Origin: Agarophyton chilense
Taxonomy: Eukaryota; Rhodophyta; Florideophyceae; Gracilariales; Gracilariaceae
NCBI GenBank assembly: GCA_030374765.1
Contig: JARGXX010000080.1
Location: 992,001-1,056,000 of the forward strand
Direction: 5' to 3'
Length of the DNA: 64,000 nt
Shown: positions 10,233 through 20,800 of the stretch, one piece after another
Layout: each line of letters starts with the position of its first letter
How positions within the stretch are numbered: position 1 is the first letter of the stretch
Made by a program: the position numbers and the translations under genes
The notes under the pieces: generated by a model
The model's input: the letters and a program-made list of their open reading frames with translations, nothing else
Databases searched by the model: none
Told to the model about the DNA's origin: nothing

Positions 10233-10793
10233 TCAAAGAGTAGAACGCTTCTCAGATAAACCGTTCATCGCTTCTTCCATTCCAATCATTTCGGACAACC
10301 ACTTTATGCAAGTTTTCACTTCTTGGCGCAAACGCGTTGTATCCTTCCGGATACTTTTGTTTTCGCTTTCAAGATCCTTGTTCTTGGCGATAACCTGCTC
10401 TAAAATCTCCTTCATTTGACCGAATTGAACATCCATTTTTTCTCGAAGAAGGCGATTAGAGCTACACACCTTCTTCGATATAGTTCGAGAGTCAGCGCTG
10501 ATACCAACTGGGAATGGTGCGGCCTTGGTTTCACCATTTTGCTTATTTGAGTGTTGAATGTGAGATTTGGGAACCTTTACTGGCAGTTTGTCTTTAATCT
10601 GCATCGAAATGGTCTGGTTGTATGGACACGTATCGTTGCGCCTAATGTGTTGAGTTGCAGGTAGTAGCCCCAAGGAACCCCCTTTCAAGTTTGCTGCAGC
10701 GAAAGATAGTGGCCCTGACTCAGCCGGTGTGCGTCGAAATGTCTGTCGATGCTTCAGATTCCCAGAGGTATCGATTCTCTTTTTTTCGTCCAT
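10233..10793 (-). CDS. Unknown protein with C-terminal coiled coil
   Basis: 186 residues from ATG at 10793. The first ~110 residues are polar, basic and probably disordered. Residues ~115-175 form a heptad-rich helix (LLREKMDVQFGQMKEILEQV, then KDLESENKSIRKDTTRLRQE), a likely dimeric coiled coil. I do not recognise a family. The base composition resembles the neighbouring host genes. A CACGTG motif sits 34 bp upstream. It could be a chromatin or kinetochore adaptor, but nothing in the sequence shows that. Confidence 0.55.
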   Translation of the reverse strand: MDEKKRIDTSGNLKHRQTFRRTPAESGPLSFAAANLKGGSLGLLPATQHIRRNDTCPYNQTISMQIKDKLPVKVPKSHIQHSNKQNGETKAAPFPVGISADSRTISKKVCSSNRLLREKMDVQFGQMKEILEQVIAKNKDLESENKSIRKDTTRLRQEVKTCIKWLSEMIGMEEAMNGLSEKRSTL

Positions 10794-10826
10794 TTTTGGA
10801 AGAGGCGGGCCCCGTCAGACAGAAAG

Positions 10827-10837
10827 CACGTGACTAT
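10827..10837 (+). promoter_or_regulatory. CACGTGACTAT motif upstream of the coiled-coil gene
   Basis: The same 11-mer CACGTGACTAT occurs at 8231-8241 upstream of the LRR gene, in the same orientation relative to its downstream minus-strand gene. The shared core is a G-box/E-box. Confidence 0.4.
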
Positions 10838-13800
10838 CAGAAGGGAATTGTCTATGGTCAAAGTTTCTCTCGACAGAAGAATTCTGGGTTCTTTACTTGT
10901 TCACACGGTTTTTTTCTTTAGGAGACCAAGGGGGTGTAAGGCAAGATAAGGTTGAAAATGAGGGCTTGCATTGTGGAAAGAGAAAATGGCATGATCAGCT
11001 TTAATATACTGTTTCACTGAGTGATCAGAATCGTCTGTCTCTGTTCAACTGTCTTCGATATTTGTAGGGAAAAAATTACTCTATCCGAATTCTGCAAGGC
11101 GAAGAAATGCTTGCGATACGAATTATTTTCTACATGACTGTCTCTTATCTGAAAGCAGACTGGGCTCAAGATGACAGAAGTTTGCAACGTTGAAAAGTAG
11201 CCAGCCTCTGCCATGAATTACTTTGTGCGTGTGACACGATTTCAGGGTGTCTGTAGGAACGCATCACATCTGTGTATACGAAGGCCACCTCTCTAAAGCA
11301 GAAGAAAATCCTAAGGGGTCTAAGGCTTCCTTTAAAACGAACAAGCATCTCAAAAAACGAAATCGGGCAGGAACTCTGCTAATGAGAGCAAAACATCTTG
11401 TTTGGAAAAACCTCACATAGATGCCCACCGTTTGAGAAATCAACTTACGACAACTAAAAAAGGGAAAATATTGAGAGCTGCGAGTGTTGCGTCGGAACTG
11501 GGGAGATCACCTCAAAGATTTCAACATTTTTTATTCGAGAATCCATTATTGGGAACGAAGAGTTCCAAGCCAAGGCAGCACTCACAGGTCAAGATTTGTT
11601 TGTTCAATTAACCATCGTTTAATACGCTTCAACTCTATATTAGAGGCTCCGAAGCTCAAGTAAGGTATCTGAGTCTAGCTAGGTAGTCACGCAACAAGGA
11701 AAACCGATTAATCGTCATCTTTAAAACGCAAATTATACGGCGACAATCAATGGACAAAGAAGTAATCATTATTCCATACCCCACGCCGAAAAATTATGCT
11801 GTGTTTTGCTGACTGGGTCTTTCGTCAAGAAAGGGAAAATCCAGATCTCGCCCATACAAATATATCTCCCTCTTTCGCCTACGGATCTACGGGCTCGGTT
11901 TCCACATAATACAGAGTATTCCTACTCGAAGAAATACTCATACTAAAAATGCAAACCCATTTTACTTCACTGCCTGCCTGTAGAATTTTACAAAGAAAGA
12001 GTTCTGAGCACGGAACCCAAAGCGTTAAGGCCTTTCTTTCCCTACAACAGTCTAGACCTTTGCACTGACAGGTATTGCGAGATGTCCAAAAACAACATCG
12101 ATGTGTTCCAAAGTCATCTATTCGAATACTTCTGGATATCTGATTTGTTGTAGTCCTCTCTGTTCAGGAAAACCAGAACCTGTTTTGGCTACTGTCAAAT
12201 GAAATCTTCTAGCCATTCGTGTCGATCTCTTGATGCGGAGAGCTCAAAGTGGCGTGACACAATTTTAAAGAAGGATTTGAGCGCAACGTGTTCCAAGTCT
12301 TTGTGTATCGCATTTTTGGGTTGCAATAACTTTTGTTTCAACAAGAAGGTAATATTACGAACATTAACATAACAGAAATCGTCAAAAAGTTTGAACTACC
12401 ATTTTATGGAACTTGATGAGTGCCGATATCTCGACAGTACTTGGATATCACACTCCAACTAGCATGATATCTTGGTAGCTGGCTACCTGCATACTTAATA
12501 TTGGTAATTATCTCACTGCTCACAGTCCTTTTTTTGAAACTTGCCCCTCATATCATACTGGGGCAGTACAAATATGGGATATATGAACTGTGGACAGTAC
12601 ATATATGAGATATATATGTGTACTGTGGGCAGTTCGCACTGATATATGTTGTATCTGCACATTTTGTGCTCTTGTACAATTTTACAGTATATGTTCGAGA
12701 AGTGTGATATGTGGCAACGCACACACCGTGTCCAGCTTCCACACGTTTTCATAGACATCACATAAAACACCCAGGAACCGGATGCCTCCATCGTCCAGGT
12801 TCCTGGGCATCGGTCGTCACAGTCCAGAACGCTCATCCTCCACTTTGAGACTCTCCAGATTCTTGAGATGTCAAGACCGATCCGGCGAGGAGTACTATCT
12901 TTAAACCCTCCTTCACAACTGCAACGTACTTGCCAACGGATCAAACACACTCAGTTTCTTAGTCTCTGACAAATCTTCACCCACATTTTTTTTTAACAAA
13001 AAGTCTCTTTTTCAGCCCAAACTTTCCTTCATAAACTTTATAATCTGAAAAGATGCCCTTTTCATCAACAAAACAACTATTGATGCCGAGTGACTTTTTT
13101 GATGAGAGACATATCCTAAGTTTCGAAAAACGACTCAATCATATTTGTTATTATACAGACCTCTTTTTTTTAGCTAGCATTCTGAAACGTTTATGTTCCG
13201 TGATGACATTGTCAGTTTTAATTGAAGGTTTGAGAACCAGATCAAGTGTAATAAAGCCAAAGGCGAGAAAAAATGCGAAAATGGCCTCTGGTTGATCCAT
13301 CGGCCTTTATTATTTGTTTACGGACAGTCAGGTCGCTTTTAGTTTCACAGATCCGCATAGTAGTCTGGTGCATATTGCAGGCGTTTTGACGCATATAAAC
13401 ACGCAAAAGAGCACGTAAATGATAGAATAGCTGCCAATTCGGCGATGGATGGCATTAAGTCACTATGAGACATTTATTGAGAGCTTTTATCTGTTGTTGT
13501 AGCCTTTTTGCAAATTTCTATTCAATGTACGTGAAATAGGTATTAAAGAGGTGATGAAGATGGATTACATGTTGAATGTAGGATAAGATGGACGGAAAAG
13601 ATGGTGAGGCTGATGAAACAGGCAGTGATGAAGAATCTGAGAAGCTGCTGCTCGATGGAAGTTGAACAGGAGATAGATTTCTCTTGTTCTGAGCTCCTCC
13701 ATTCTGGCTGAGAGCTTGGTGGGGGTGTTTCGCGCGCCAAGTGAGCAGCGTCATTTTATTGCGACATTAACAAAATTTGGCTAAAAATTCAAGTTACTAT

Positions 13801-14326
13801 GGATTCTATTTCGTGTCCATCGAACGTTAAAGTTTACTAGCGTGATTTTTACCACGATTCGTAGTGCAACCTACGCAACTGCCCAAAAATATTACGTTTG
13901 CAACTCATTATCCTCATCTGGCGAGATGTCCTCAGAAGTACCTCTATCAAAATGCTAACGTTGACGTCATCCTCTGCAGAATCATTAGTTTCAACTCCGG
14001 AGTCTTTCTGTAGCTTCTGTACAACATTCTGTGCCAGAGACGACTCATTAAAAGGCTTTGAAACCTTTCCATCCTCAAAATTCAACAAATTTCTATTTGA
14101 AATTTCTCTTTGACTCCCGAATAAATTCTTACCATGGATGAAAATGCCAATGTGTCTGAATAATCGACGTTACTCCCTTCATCTGATGCATTTGTCCGAT
14201 TGTGGCCATCATCAAATAAACGAAAGGCATGCTAACAGTAATTAATAATTGCCGAAGTCATATCCTTTCAAACTGACTGTACGTAGCACATTCTAGTGAG
14301 TTGGTCAATTTTTAAAAATTTTTTAT
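10838..14326. other. Gene-poor stretch between the host island and the first retrotransposon
   Basis: About 3.5 kb of AT-rich DNA with no supported gene. Minus-strand frames at 13,518-13,754 (Ser-rich) and 13,849-14,088 (acidic, then basic) could be exon remnants, but I cannot link them to a family or to splice partners. Confidence 0.4.
12559..12632. repeat. Short imperfect tandem repeat, about 30-35 bp unit
   Basis: Two diverged units share the order TGGGGCAGTACA / TGTGGACAGTACA followed by AT-rich ATATGAGATATAT-like sequence, and a third partial unit begins at about 12,625. It could be a local duplication or a microsatellite-like expansion. Confidence 0.5.
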
Positions 14327-15192
14327 TGTAAGACAATGCCCCCAAGGGGGAAAACCTACGAAGACGTCAGAAACTTCCTCTCACGAGGTAACCGGTGCGG
14401 TAGAGCCCTCCCAGGGATCGAGGCGCAATGCCGGGTGTAAGCCGGAGCCGAACCGTCGCGACGGGCGCAGGGAGGCTGAAAGAAGCCGAGAATATCCGCC
14501 GAAGCGGTGCTTGCGTATCCTCTGAGGAGGCAAAACCCACGAGAGTGGCGAGCACGACAGGTGTCAGTGCGAGCCGCAAGAGCGGGAATTGCCCAATGAA
14601 GGGGAGGAAAAGGGAAGGAAAATGGGAACGGAGGCAAGAGGGCGAGGTTGACCACGAGTTGCAAGAGGGGACTCGGGAATAGCCGGCACTGCCGGGTGTA
14701 GCAAACCGTATACACGGGCGGAACCACGAAAGCGGGAATAGATACCCAACACACGAACGCTGCTTGAACGTCCAAGGGGGTTGGGAAGCCGTGCACCACG
14801 GGAAATCCCTCCGTAAGGAGTTGTATATCCGCGCAGGCGGTTCGACCCAGAGCCAAGATCTGGAAGACCAAGATCACCCTTTTTGGGGAGACTTTATTGG
14901 ACCGGCGGCCGCGAGGCCGGCGGCCTTAAGTACTGTAGTCACCGTAGAATAGAATAAATAAAGTCTATCCTAAATAGCTAAATGTCCGTCTAACAAAAGG
15001 GGCCAATCTGGCGGCCACGTGTCGCGCGGGCGCTGCGGCCACGTGTATGGCACCCGGCCCCGCCGGTGCATCATCGGCGTTCCGGTTGTCGCCGTGAAAA
15101 CGGATTACTCCTACTCATAACGAGGTTGCACGCCGGAGGCTCCGGAAAAAACTGAAGTCCCCAAAAACCTCCCTGGAGGACGTTGCTCTTCA
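14327..15192 (-). repeat. Gyp1 3' LTR (866 bp)
   Basis: Direct repeat of 23,036-23,901. Starts TGTA and ends TTCA on the plus strand. Confidence 0.93.
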
Positions 15193-15207
15193 TATCCCCC
15201 CCCCTTA
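15193..15207 (-). other. Gyp1 polypurine tract
   Basis: On the minus strand this reads AA, then nine G, then ATA, directly against the LTR end, as expected for the plus-strand primer of an LTR retrotransposon. Confidence 0.75.
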
Positions 15208-15363
15208 AGACAGGGCGAACACCTCGAAGAGGAAGTCGGCAAGGAAGCTCGTCATGATAAGAGCGCGTCCGACACCGGGTCTCCGGAAACCAACACACCT
15301 TCACCAAGGATCCCACGCCAGCTCTTCGCATCCGATTCCAACCACAGCACACCAACATGCACC

Positions 15364-17016
15364 ATGTCCAACCCCGACCGTCATAACACATCCGCGACTC
15401 CCGCCCTTGGCGGTTCCACCGGCTTCCGGTCCGAGCCCCACCCTGGGGATGTCACCAACCTCGCGTACGAAGACCGCCGTATTGGCGCCCGCTTTCGCGG
15501 ACAGGCGGACCCACCGCAGTGGCCGACCTACGACGCCTTTGTGGGTGCAAATCCGAGAACTCGGCATGGCTCCGCGATGTTGCGGTATGCGCCTTGGTTT
15601 CACCCATTGGCTGTCCGCGACGAGGATTTGATCCAATCCTACACCGATAATTCGGAGATGCTCCCGGGCGACCTGCCCGGCGTGGTGACCATGTCCTGGG
15701 ATTGGCGTAATCGCATCGCCATCCCGGTACACCACATACTCCGCCGACGCGGTGAATCCTCTGCGGAGGCTCAGGCCGCGCTTGTGCGGATCGCTTATCT
15801 CAGGCACCATCGGGCGCCTTTCCAGTTCCCGATACCGCCAAAGGTCGAATTCGACGTCCACCTTTACCGCACTCGCGGGGAAATGTCGTACTGTGACCGT
15901 CTTAACGGATTGGAAACCCTCGCTTGGAGGGGCACACCGATCGCTCGGCAAGAAGCCCTTTGCTGGGCACGACCGATTCTTCGGGCAGAGTTCCGCTATC
16001 AACCGCGGCAGTCGCGCTCGAGCTTCCTTCAGAACTTCATCCGCGATGAGCGGCGTTGGCGGGCCCGGACCGGGTATTTCGTACCGTACCAGAACACGGA
16101 GATTGAGCGCATCGCCCCTGCTCACCGACGTGGTCGGTACGTCAGTCTCCCAGACTGGTGGTCCTCCTTGGAGGCGTGCTGGGGTTGCTTTATTGAGCTG
16201 CCCCCAGTCTTCACCTATGTAGGGTCGTCGTTCTTGAACGATCCCCAGTCGGGGTGGTGGTCCGTCGTGGTAAGCGAATGGGCCGTCCGCACTGCGGCTT
16301 TTTTCCTCGCTGAGGCGTACGACCAATACCGATTGTGGTACGTGCCACCGCGTGTGCGGGCTGCGATCCGCCGTTTGGACATGCGCATCCCCCTCGGGGG
16401 CGAGGCGAACGAAGAAGAGATGCTGGGCCTCCTCGACTTTGTAGAGGGGGTCCAGTGGGATGAGGTCCCGCTGGAGAACTCCCAACGCATTCAACCGCGT
16501 CGCGGGTCTGGCCCCGGATTCGGGAGGAATACCGCGCTAGCGGGGGATTTCATCTACTTCGACCCCTGGGATTACCACGAGATCAGCCGCGAGGAAGCGG
16601 AAGCCAACCGGCATGCGCCGCGTGAAGTCCCGGCCGACCACCCGCGAGGGTATGTCGACTCGAGCGACTATTACCGCAACTATGCGGATGGTGACCCGAT
16701 GGTGGACACCAAACCGGAGGATCCGGGTTACGCTCCGATTGAGGGTGACGAGTCCGGGGAGGCCGGTGAGGAGTCCGTTGAATACGGTGGTGCGGCTCCA
16801 TCCGGGGCTGCTGATGCCGTGCGAATGGATTCTTATCCGACTCCATCGGTGGCGGGCCCGCCCGCAACTGCCGCTGGCGCGGAGCGGGGCGAGGTCATCA
16901 CGCGCTTTCTTCGGGAGGTGGGGCTTCGCCCTTCCGAGACCTCGGGTGATGTGGCCGCCATGCAGGATGCTTTAGCGAACCGCCTGGGCGGGGGTCCACC
17001 TCGTGCGGAGGAATGA
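15364..17016 (+). CDS. Antisense ORF of Gyp1 (conserved unknown protein)
   Basis: 550 residues on the strand opposite to gag-pol, between the chromodomain end and the 3' LTR. It is not a shadow: a homologous ORF in the same place and orientation exists in Gyp2 (51,659-52,768 minus), with matching blocks GYFVPYQ / GYLVPYQ, GRYVSLPDWW / GRFVALPEHW, and FTYVGSSFLNDPQSGWWSVV / ITYIGSALINDPFSGYWTVV. Those matches run over about 250 residues. The middle is rich in Trp, Tyr and Arg; the last ~130 residues are acidic and low in complexity. No signal peptide, membrane helix or known enzymatic motif is seen. Antisense ORFs between pol and the 3' LTR are known in some plant Gypsy lineages; this one's function is unknown. 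Confidence 0.8.
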   Translation: MSNPDRHNTSATPALGGSTGFRSEPHPGDVTNLAYEDRRIGARFRGQADPPQWPTYDAFVGANPRTRHGSAMLRYAPWFHPLAVRDEDLIQSYTDNSEMLPGDLPGVVTMSWDWRNRIAIPVHHILRRRGESSAEAQAALVRIAYLRHHRAPFQFPIPPKVEFDVHLYRTRGEMSYCDRLNGLETLAWRGTPIARQEALCWARPILRAEFRYQPRQSRSSFLQNFIRDERRWRARTGYFVPYQNTEIERIAPAHRRGRYVSLPDWWSSLEACWGCFIELPPVFTYVGSSFLNDPQSGWWSVVVSEWAVRTAAFFLAEAYDQYRLWYVPPRVRAAIRRLDMRIPLGGEANEEEMLGLLDFVEGVQWDEVPLENSQRIQPRRGSGPGFGRNTALAGDFIYFDPWDYHEISREEAEANRHAPREVPADHPRGYVDSSDYYRNYADGDPMVDTKPEDPGYAPIEGDESGEAGEESVEYGGAAPSGAADAVRMDSYPTPSVAGPPATAAGAERGEVITRFLREVGLRPSETSGDVAAMQDALANRLGGGPPRAEE

Positions 17017-17348
17017 CCGGAGCTTCCGGTAGAATGTAGGGCAGCGCCACTAGGGCGCCCTTGCCAGTAGTGAGAAATAAAAGAAGAGGGTCGCCTTTCC
17101 GACGCCCTTTCCGAAGTCCACTTCTTGCTTTCCAGGGTACCGGCCTTCAACCGGGGTTCCGGCGTTGCCGGGAACCAGCCTTGCTGAGAGTTCCGTGTTT
17201 AACTGTTGGCGCTTCACGCGCGGACCAGGTAACTGGCGCGACCACCAACGACGTTGGGATAGCGTGAGCGGTTGCTTCCTTCCCCGCGTTAGGGCATGGA
17301 CGGAGGTGGCGCGTGGCGCCATCAGCCATTCCATTCCGTGTTCACGTT

Positions 17349-20300
17349 TTATTCCTCTTGGGCGTTTACCAGCGTGGCTGGGAATGCGGTCCCTGCAAGG
17401 CGGTGGTATAGCATTAACGCGGAGCGCGGGAGGTGCTCGATGGGCTCCGGGGTGTCCCACTCCGGCCCGTATCCGTACCAGCGGGTCCGGTACTGGAGCA
17501 CCCCGTACTCATCGTAGCTATGTCCGACGATTCGGTCGAGGACGTACTCCTGCACGTAAACTTGCCGGCCTTGCCGGGTGGTGGTGACCCGAGCCTCAGC
17601 GCCGCGTGGTGCTGGGCTCGTCGTCGCCTGTTCCGGGTCACCCGGTTTGTCATTCCAGTCTGCGGTTGTTGCCGGGTTGCCGGGGCTGCCGTACCGCTTC
17701 GCGGAAGTTGCCGGGTTTCCGGGGCTGCCGTACCGCTTCGCGGAAGTTGCCGGCGCGGCCGGGTTGTGTTTCCGCTGGGCAGTAGGGGCTTCCCTGAAGT
17801 CCTCCCTTACCGCGAGTTTGCGGGGGTCCTCCCGTCTTGGTGACGGTTCGCCGGAGGCCTCCGCTTGATTTGCGGCATGCGGCGTTCCCATTGGTGGGCA
17901 GTTTCCGCTGTGCGGTGCGCCGTGGGCGGTGAGTGGTTCACCGTCCCGGCGATCCGCCTCCGCGGGGTGGCTGTCAGCCAATGACCGGGATGCCGGGTGC
18001 CCATTGGTCCGATCTCCCGCCCGGGTCACGTGACCTTGAGGACGGGTGGTCGGGCCGTCGCGGACGGTTGGCTCCGATTGTTCGGCAAGGAAGGCGGTTT
18101 TCGACTTGTCCTTGCGCCCCTTTTCCCCCATGGGGTTCGTACCGTTCTCAACGGAGTGGCTCGCTAGACCTGCTTGCGCAGCGCCCGCCGGAGTACCGGT
18201 ATCGACCGAAACGCTCGGTGTGCGACCACGAATGTGCGGGGAGCCCTCAGTTGCTTCCACGCGATGCGGAGCGTCCGTAGGGTCTCGCTTTCCGGCTTCG
18301 GGTCTTCCAGCGCCTTGTTTCCCCTTGCGGGGTTGCGTGGCGGTTGGGTTGACCGCCGCGTCCCGCGGGAGCGGATTGGCGTCCGGCGACGATGCCGGTT
18401 GCCCGCTCGGGGGCCCTGCCCGGGGTGTCCGGTTAAACTTCCGTTGCGACGGCGATGCTTCCGCGATTGAGCGGTTCCCCTCCCCCTCCTTAGACGGAGC
18501 GACGGGTGATGGTGGGCTAACCGCAGGGCGGGTATAAATACCGCTGCGCGGCGCCCGTAAGGGTAGCTGGCCGCGAGGGCCAGGTGTTTCCGGCATTGCC
18601 GGTGGTTCCGATAAAGTCGGTATATCGGAGAGACCCCGTGAGGGGTGCGGTACCACAACGGGGCGTGGTGCCACCTTAATCAAGGAGCGAAAAGATTCCG
18701 ACTGATCGGTGGTAAATGGCGCAAGCTTCGGTGGCTGTCCCTTCCGCAGTAGCGCGTTTAGCGGAGCGGCGATATCCGAGAAACTCGGTATAAACCGTCG
18801 ATAGACGTTGACTAGACCTAAAAAGGATCGGAGTTCCGTTTGAGTACGGGGCTCCTTCGCCTCACAGAGGGACTTGATATGAACTTGTTCGATCATTAAC
18901 CGTCCTGGACGGATGACGTGCCCGAGATACTTCACCGTGTCGGTGAAGAACTCGCACTTCCTCAACTTGAGGGTTATCCCTGCGTCTCGCAGTACGGTCA
19001 TCACGTCCCGCACGTGGGTCAGGTGATCGTCCAGATTTCTGGAAAAGACAATGATGTCGTCCAAGTAGACAAGGCACGTGCGCCACTTGAAACGCGACAT
19101 CAGTATGTCTATTGTCCTTTGAAAGGTGGCCGGTGCATTGGTTAAACCAAACGACATCCGCTTGAAGCGGTAGGAACCCGAGTGGCAAACAAACGCGGTT
19201 TTGTCTCGGTCCTCTTCCCGGACTGGGACTTGCCAGTAGCCCCAGTTAGCATCCAGAGCCGTAAACACTGTAGCGTCCCCGAGCGAGTCTATACACTCGT
19301 CCATGCGCGGAATCGGGTAGGTATCCCTCACGGTGACGGCATTGAGGCGGCGGTAGTCAACGCAAAACCGCCACGTGACGTCAGCCTTGAGGAACAGCAC
19401 CACCGGTGAAGCCCAAGGAGATTGGGCGGGCTGGATGACTCCAGCACGGAGCATCTTGTCCACCTGAAATTCTTCCTCCTCCCGAGCTTTCGGTCCCGCC
19501 CTGTAAGGGGGTTGTGCAACCGGACGTGCGTCCTGTAGCAAGTCTATCCGATGTTCGGTTGTATTGATCTCACCCAGTGAGCCGTCCCACATTGTGGTAA
19601 ACTCGCGTAGCATTCCGCATAAGCGGTCCCGGTGTGAGACCGGTACATGACTCAGGTCCAGGTCCTCGAGGGCCTTGATCGGGTCTATCTTATCGTAGCG
19701 CGTAGGCTGTGCCCTGGTGTCAGGTGTGGGAACCGACGAGGTCGGAAATGCATCCGTCTTGACGGTTTTATCGAGCGCCAACTGCTGTGCCTCCCCGGAG
19801 GTTTCTGCACCGGATACCGGGAGACCATCCTCGGTAGAGGGAGTTATTCCGAATACCTCGGCAGCCGTCACCTTTGTAGGGAGCATCGCGAGCGGGTGCG
19901 GCGTCACAGACCCAATGACTTGGTTCCTTGCCAGCGTCTGGGGAGCCTTTCCCATATTGGCAACCAACACCCTGAAAGGGGAATTCGGCGTGACTTGCAC
20001 GATTCCGTTCGCAACGGTTAACTGAAATTTCTCGTACAACGAGGGCAAGGGCTGAACAACCCGAAGACCGTGTTGACGGGAATTGACTGAAACCATAACC
20101 TGGCTCTCCGGGGGTATGGTGACTGACGAGGCAACGCGTAGCTTCGTAGAATCCCGGTTCGCCGGTGTGGGTTCCTGCGCAGCAGGTAGAGGAACGTGTT
20201 TCTTCGATGCCCGCTTCAGCGGTTGACGAACAATGGGGACGGTCGATCCGTCCTCAAGTTCCACCTGCTTAAGGCGTGGGCGGATGGCGTTGACAAACCT

Positions 20301-20765
20301 GTCGCAGTAGTCACATCCCAGTATAACTGGCGCGGCCAGCGAGCGGCACACAATAAAAGTTAGTTTAACCACCATCCGCCCTAGCCTGACGACCAGGTAT
20401 ATCACACCAACCGTTTTCAACGGGTTGTTATTGGCGTCTGAGACGTTGGGTACCGTTTCAGAACGGATGAGTGACCGCAATGGCGGGGGTAAAACCGATT
20501 CCACAATAAAGTTCGGCCCAGCACCTGTATCCAGGACAGTGAGACATCTCACCATAAACTGCGTGTGCAGACCAAGGTCAGCGTAAACCTTGTAGTTACG
20601 CTTGGCCATTACCAAGACTCTATCCGGGATCCGGTTATTTCTAATCCGTATCCACGGTCGACGCAACACAACAAGGTGTTTAGAGTCCGCGTCTGCGGTG
20701 TCCTTCCTTGTCAGGATTTTCACCCGGGAGCGAGGCATCGGCGCCTCGGGCGTCGTCAGCCTCAA
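17349..20765 (-). CDS. Gyp1 pol: protease, reverse transcriptase, linker, chromodomain
   Basis: 1,138 codons open. An aspartic protease (LTVLDTGAGPNFI, then VILGCDYCDRFV) lies at about residues 75-165. The reverse transcriptase is at about 400-640 (SPWASPVV, YPIPRMDECIDSLG, YWQVPV, YLDDIIVFS). A long Pro/Ser/Thr/Arg-rich linker follows. A chromodomain lies near the end (YVLDRIVGHSYDEYGVLQY, then W.GY.PEWDT), the mark of chromoviruses, where it directs integration to heterochromatin. The start shown is the first in-frame start after gag. Confidence 0.88.
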   Translation of the reverse strand: MRLTTPEAPMPRSRVKILTRKDTADADSKHLVVLRRPWIRIRNNRIPDRVLVMAKRNYKVYADLGLHTQFMVRCLTVLDTGAGPNFIVESVLPPPLRSLIRSETVPNVSDANNNPLKTVGVIYLVVRLGRMVVKLTFIVCRSLAAPVILGCDYCDRFVNAIRPRLKQVELEDGSTVPIVRQPLKRASKKHVPLPAAQEPTPANRDSTKLRVASSVTIPPESQVMVSVNSRQHGLRVVQPLPSLYEKFQLTVANGIVQVTPNSPFRVLVANMGKAPQTLARNQVIGSVTPHPLAMLPTKVTAAEVFGITPSTEDGLPVSGAETSGEAQQLALDKTVKTDAFPTSSVPTPDTRAQPTRYDKIDPIKALEDLDLSHVPVSHRDRLCGMLREFTTMWDGSLGEINTTEHRIDLLQDARPVAQPPYRAGPKAREEEEFQVDKMLRAGVIQPAQSPWASPVVLFLKADVTWRFCVDYRRLNAVTVRDTYPIPRMDECIDSLGDATVFTALDANWGYWQVPVREEDRDKTAFVCHSGSYRFKRMSFGLTNAPATFQRTIDILMSRFKWRTCLVYLDDIIVFSRNLDDHLTHVRDVMTVLRDAGITLKLRKCEFFTDTVKYLGHVIRPGRLMIEQVHIKSLCEAKEPRTQTELRSFLGLVNVYRRFIPSFSDIAAPLNALLRKGQPPKLAPFTTDQSESFRSLIKVAPRPVVVPHPSRGLSDIPTLSEPPAMPETPGPRGQLPLRAPRSGIYTRPAVSPPSPVAPSKEGEGNRSIAEASPSQRKFNRTPRAGPPSGQPASSPDANPLPRDAAVNPTATQPRKGKQGAGRPEAGKRDPTDAPHRVEATEGSPHIRGRTPSVSVDTGTPAGAAQAGLASHSVENGTNPMGEKGRKDKSKTAFLAEQSEPTVRDGPTTRPQGHVTRAGDRTNGHPASRSLADSHPAEADRRDGEPLTAHGAPHSGNCPPMGTPHAANQAEASGEPSPRREDPRKLAVREDFREAPTAQRKHNPAAPATSAKRYGSPGNPATSAKRYGSPGNPATTADWNDKPGDPEQATTSPAPRGAEARVTTTRQGRQVYVQEYVLDRIVGHSYDEYGVLQYRTRWYGYGPEWDTPEPIEHLPRSALMLYHRLAGTAFPATLVNAQEE

Positions 20766-20800
20766 CTCTGAGGACGCCTCTCCCGAAGGGGAGACTCCCT

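Noticed and set aside
12513-12950. 145-codon minus-strand ORF
   Set aside because: Runs through the AT tandem repeat and shows no domain or codon pattern.
13849-14088. 79-codon minus-strand ORF, acidic then basic
   Set aside because: Could be an exon, but I found no splice partner or family.
14356-14877. 173-codon minus-strand ORF, also at 23,065-23,586
   Set aside because: It is the same sequence in both LTRs of Gyp1; it is LTR DNA in a GC-rich context, not a gene.
15301-16494. 397-codon minus-strand ORF at the end of Gyp1, on the pol strand
   Set aside because: Shadow of the antisense ORF. In Gyp2 no long sense-strand frame survives here, while the antisense frame does, and the conserved residue blocks are on the antisense strand.
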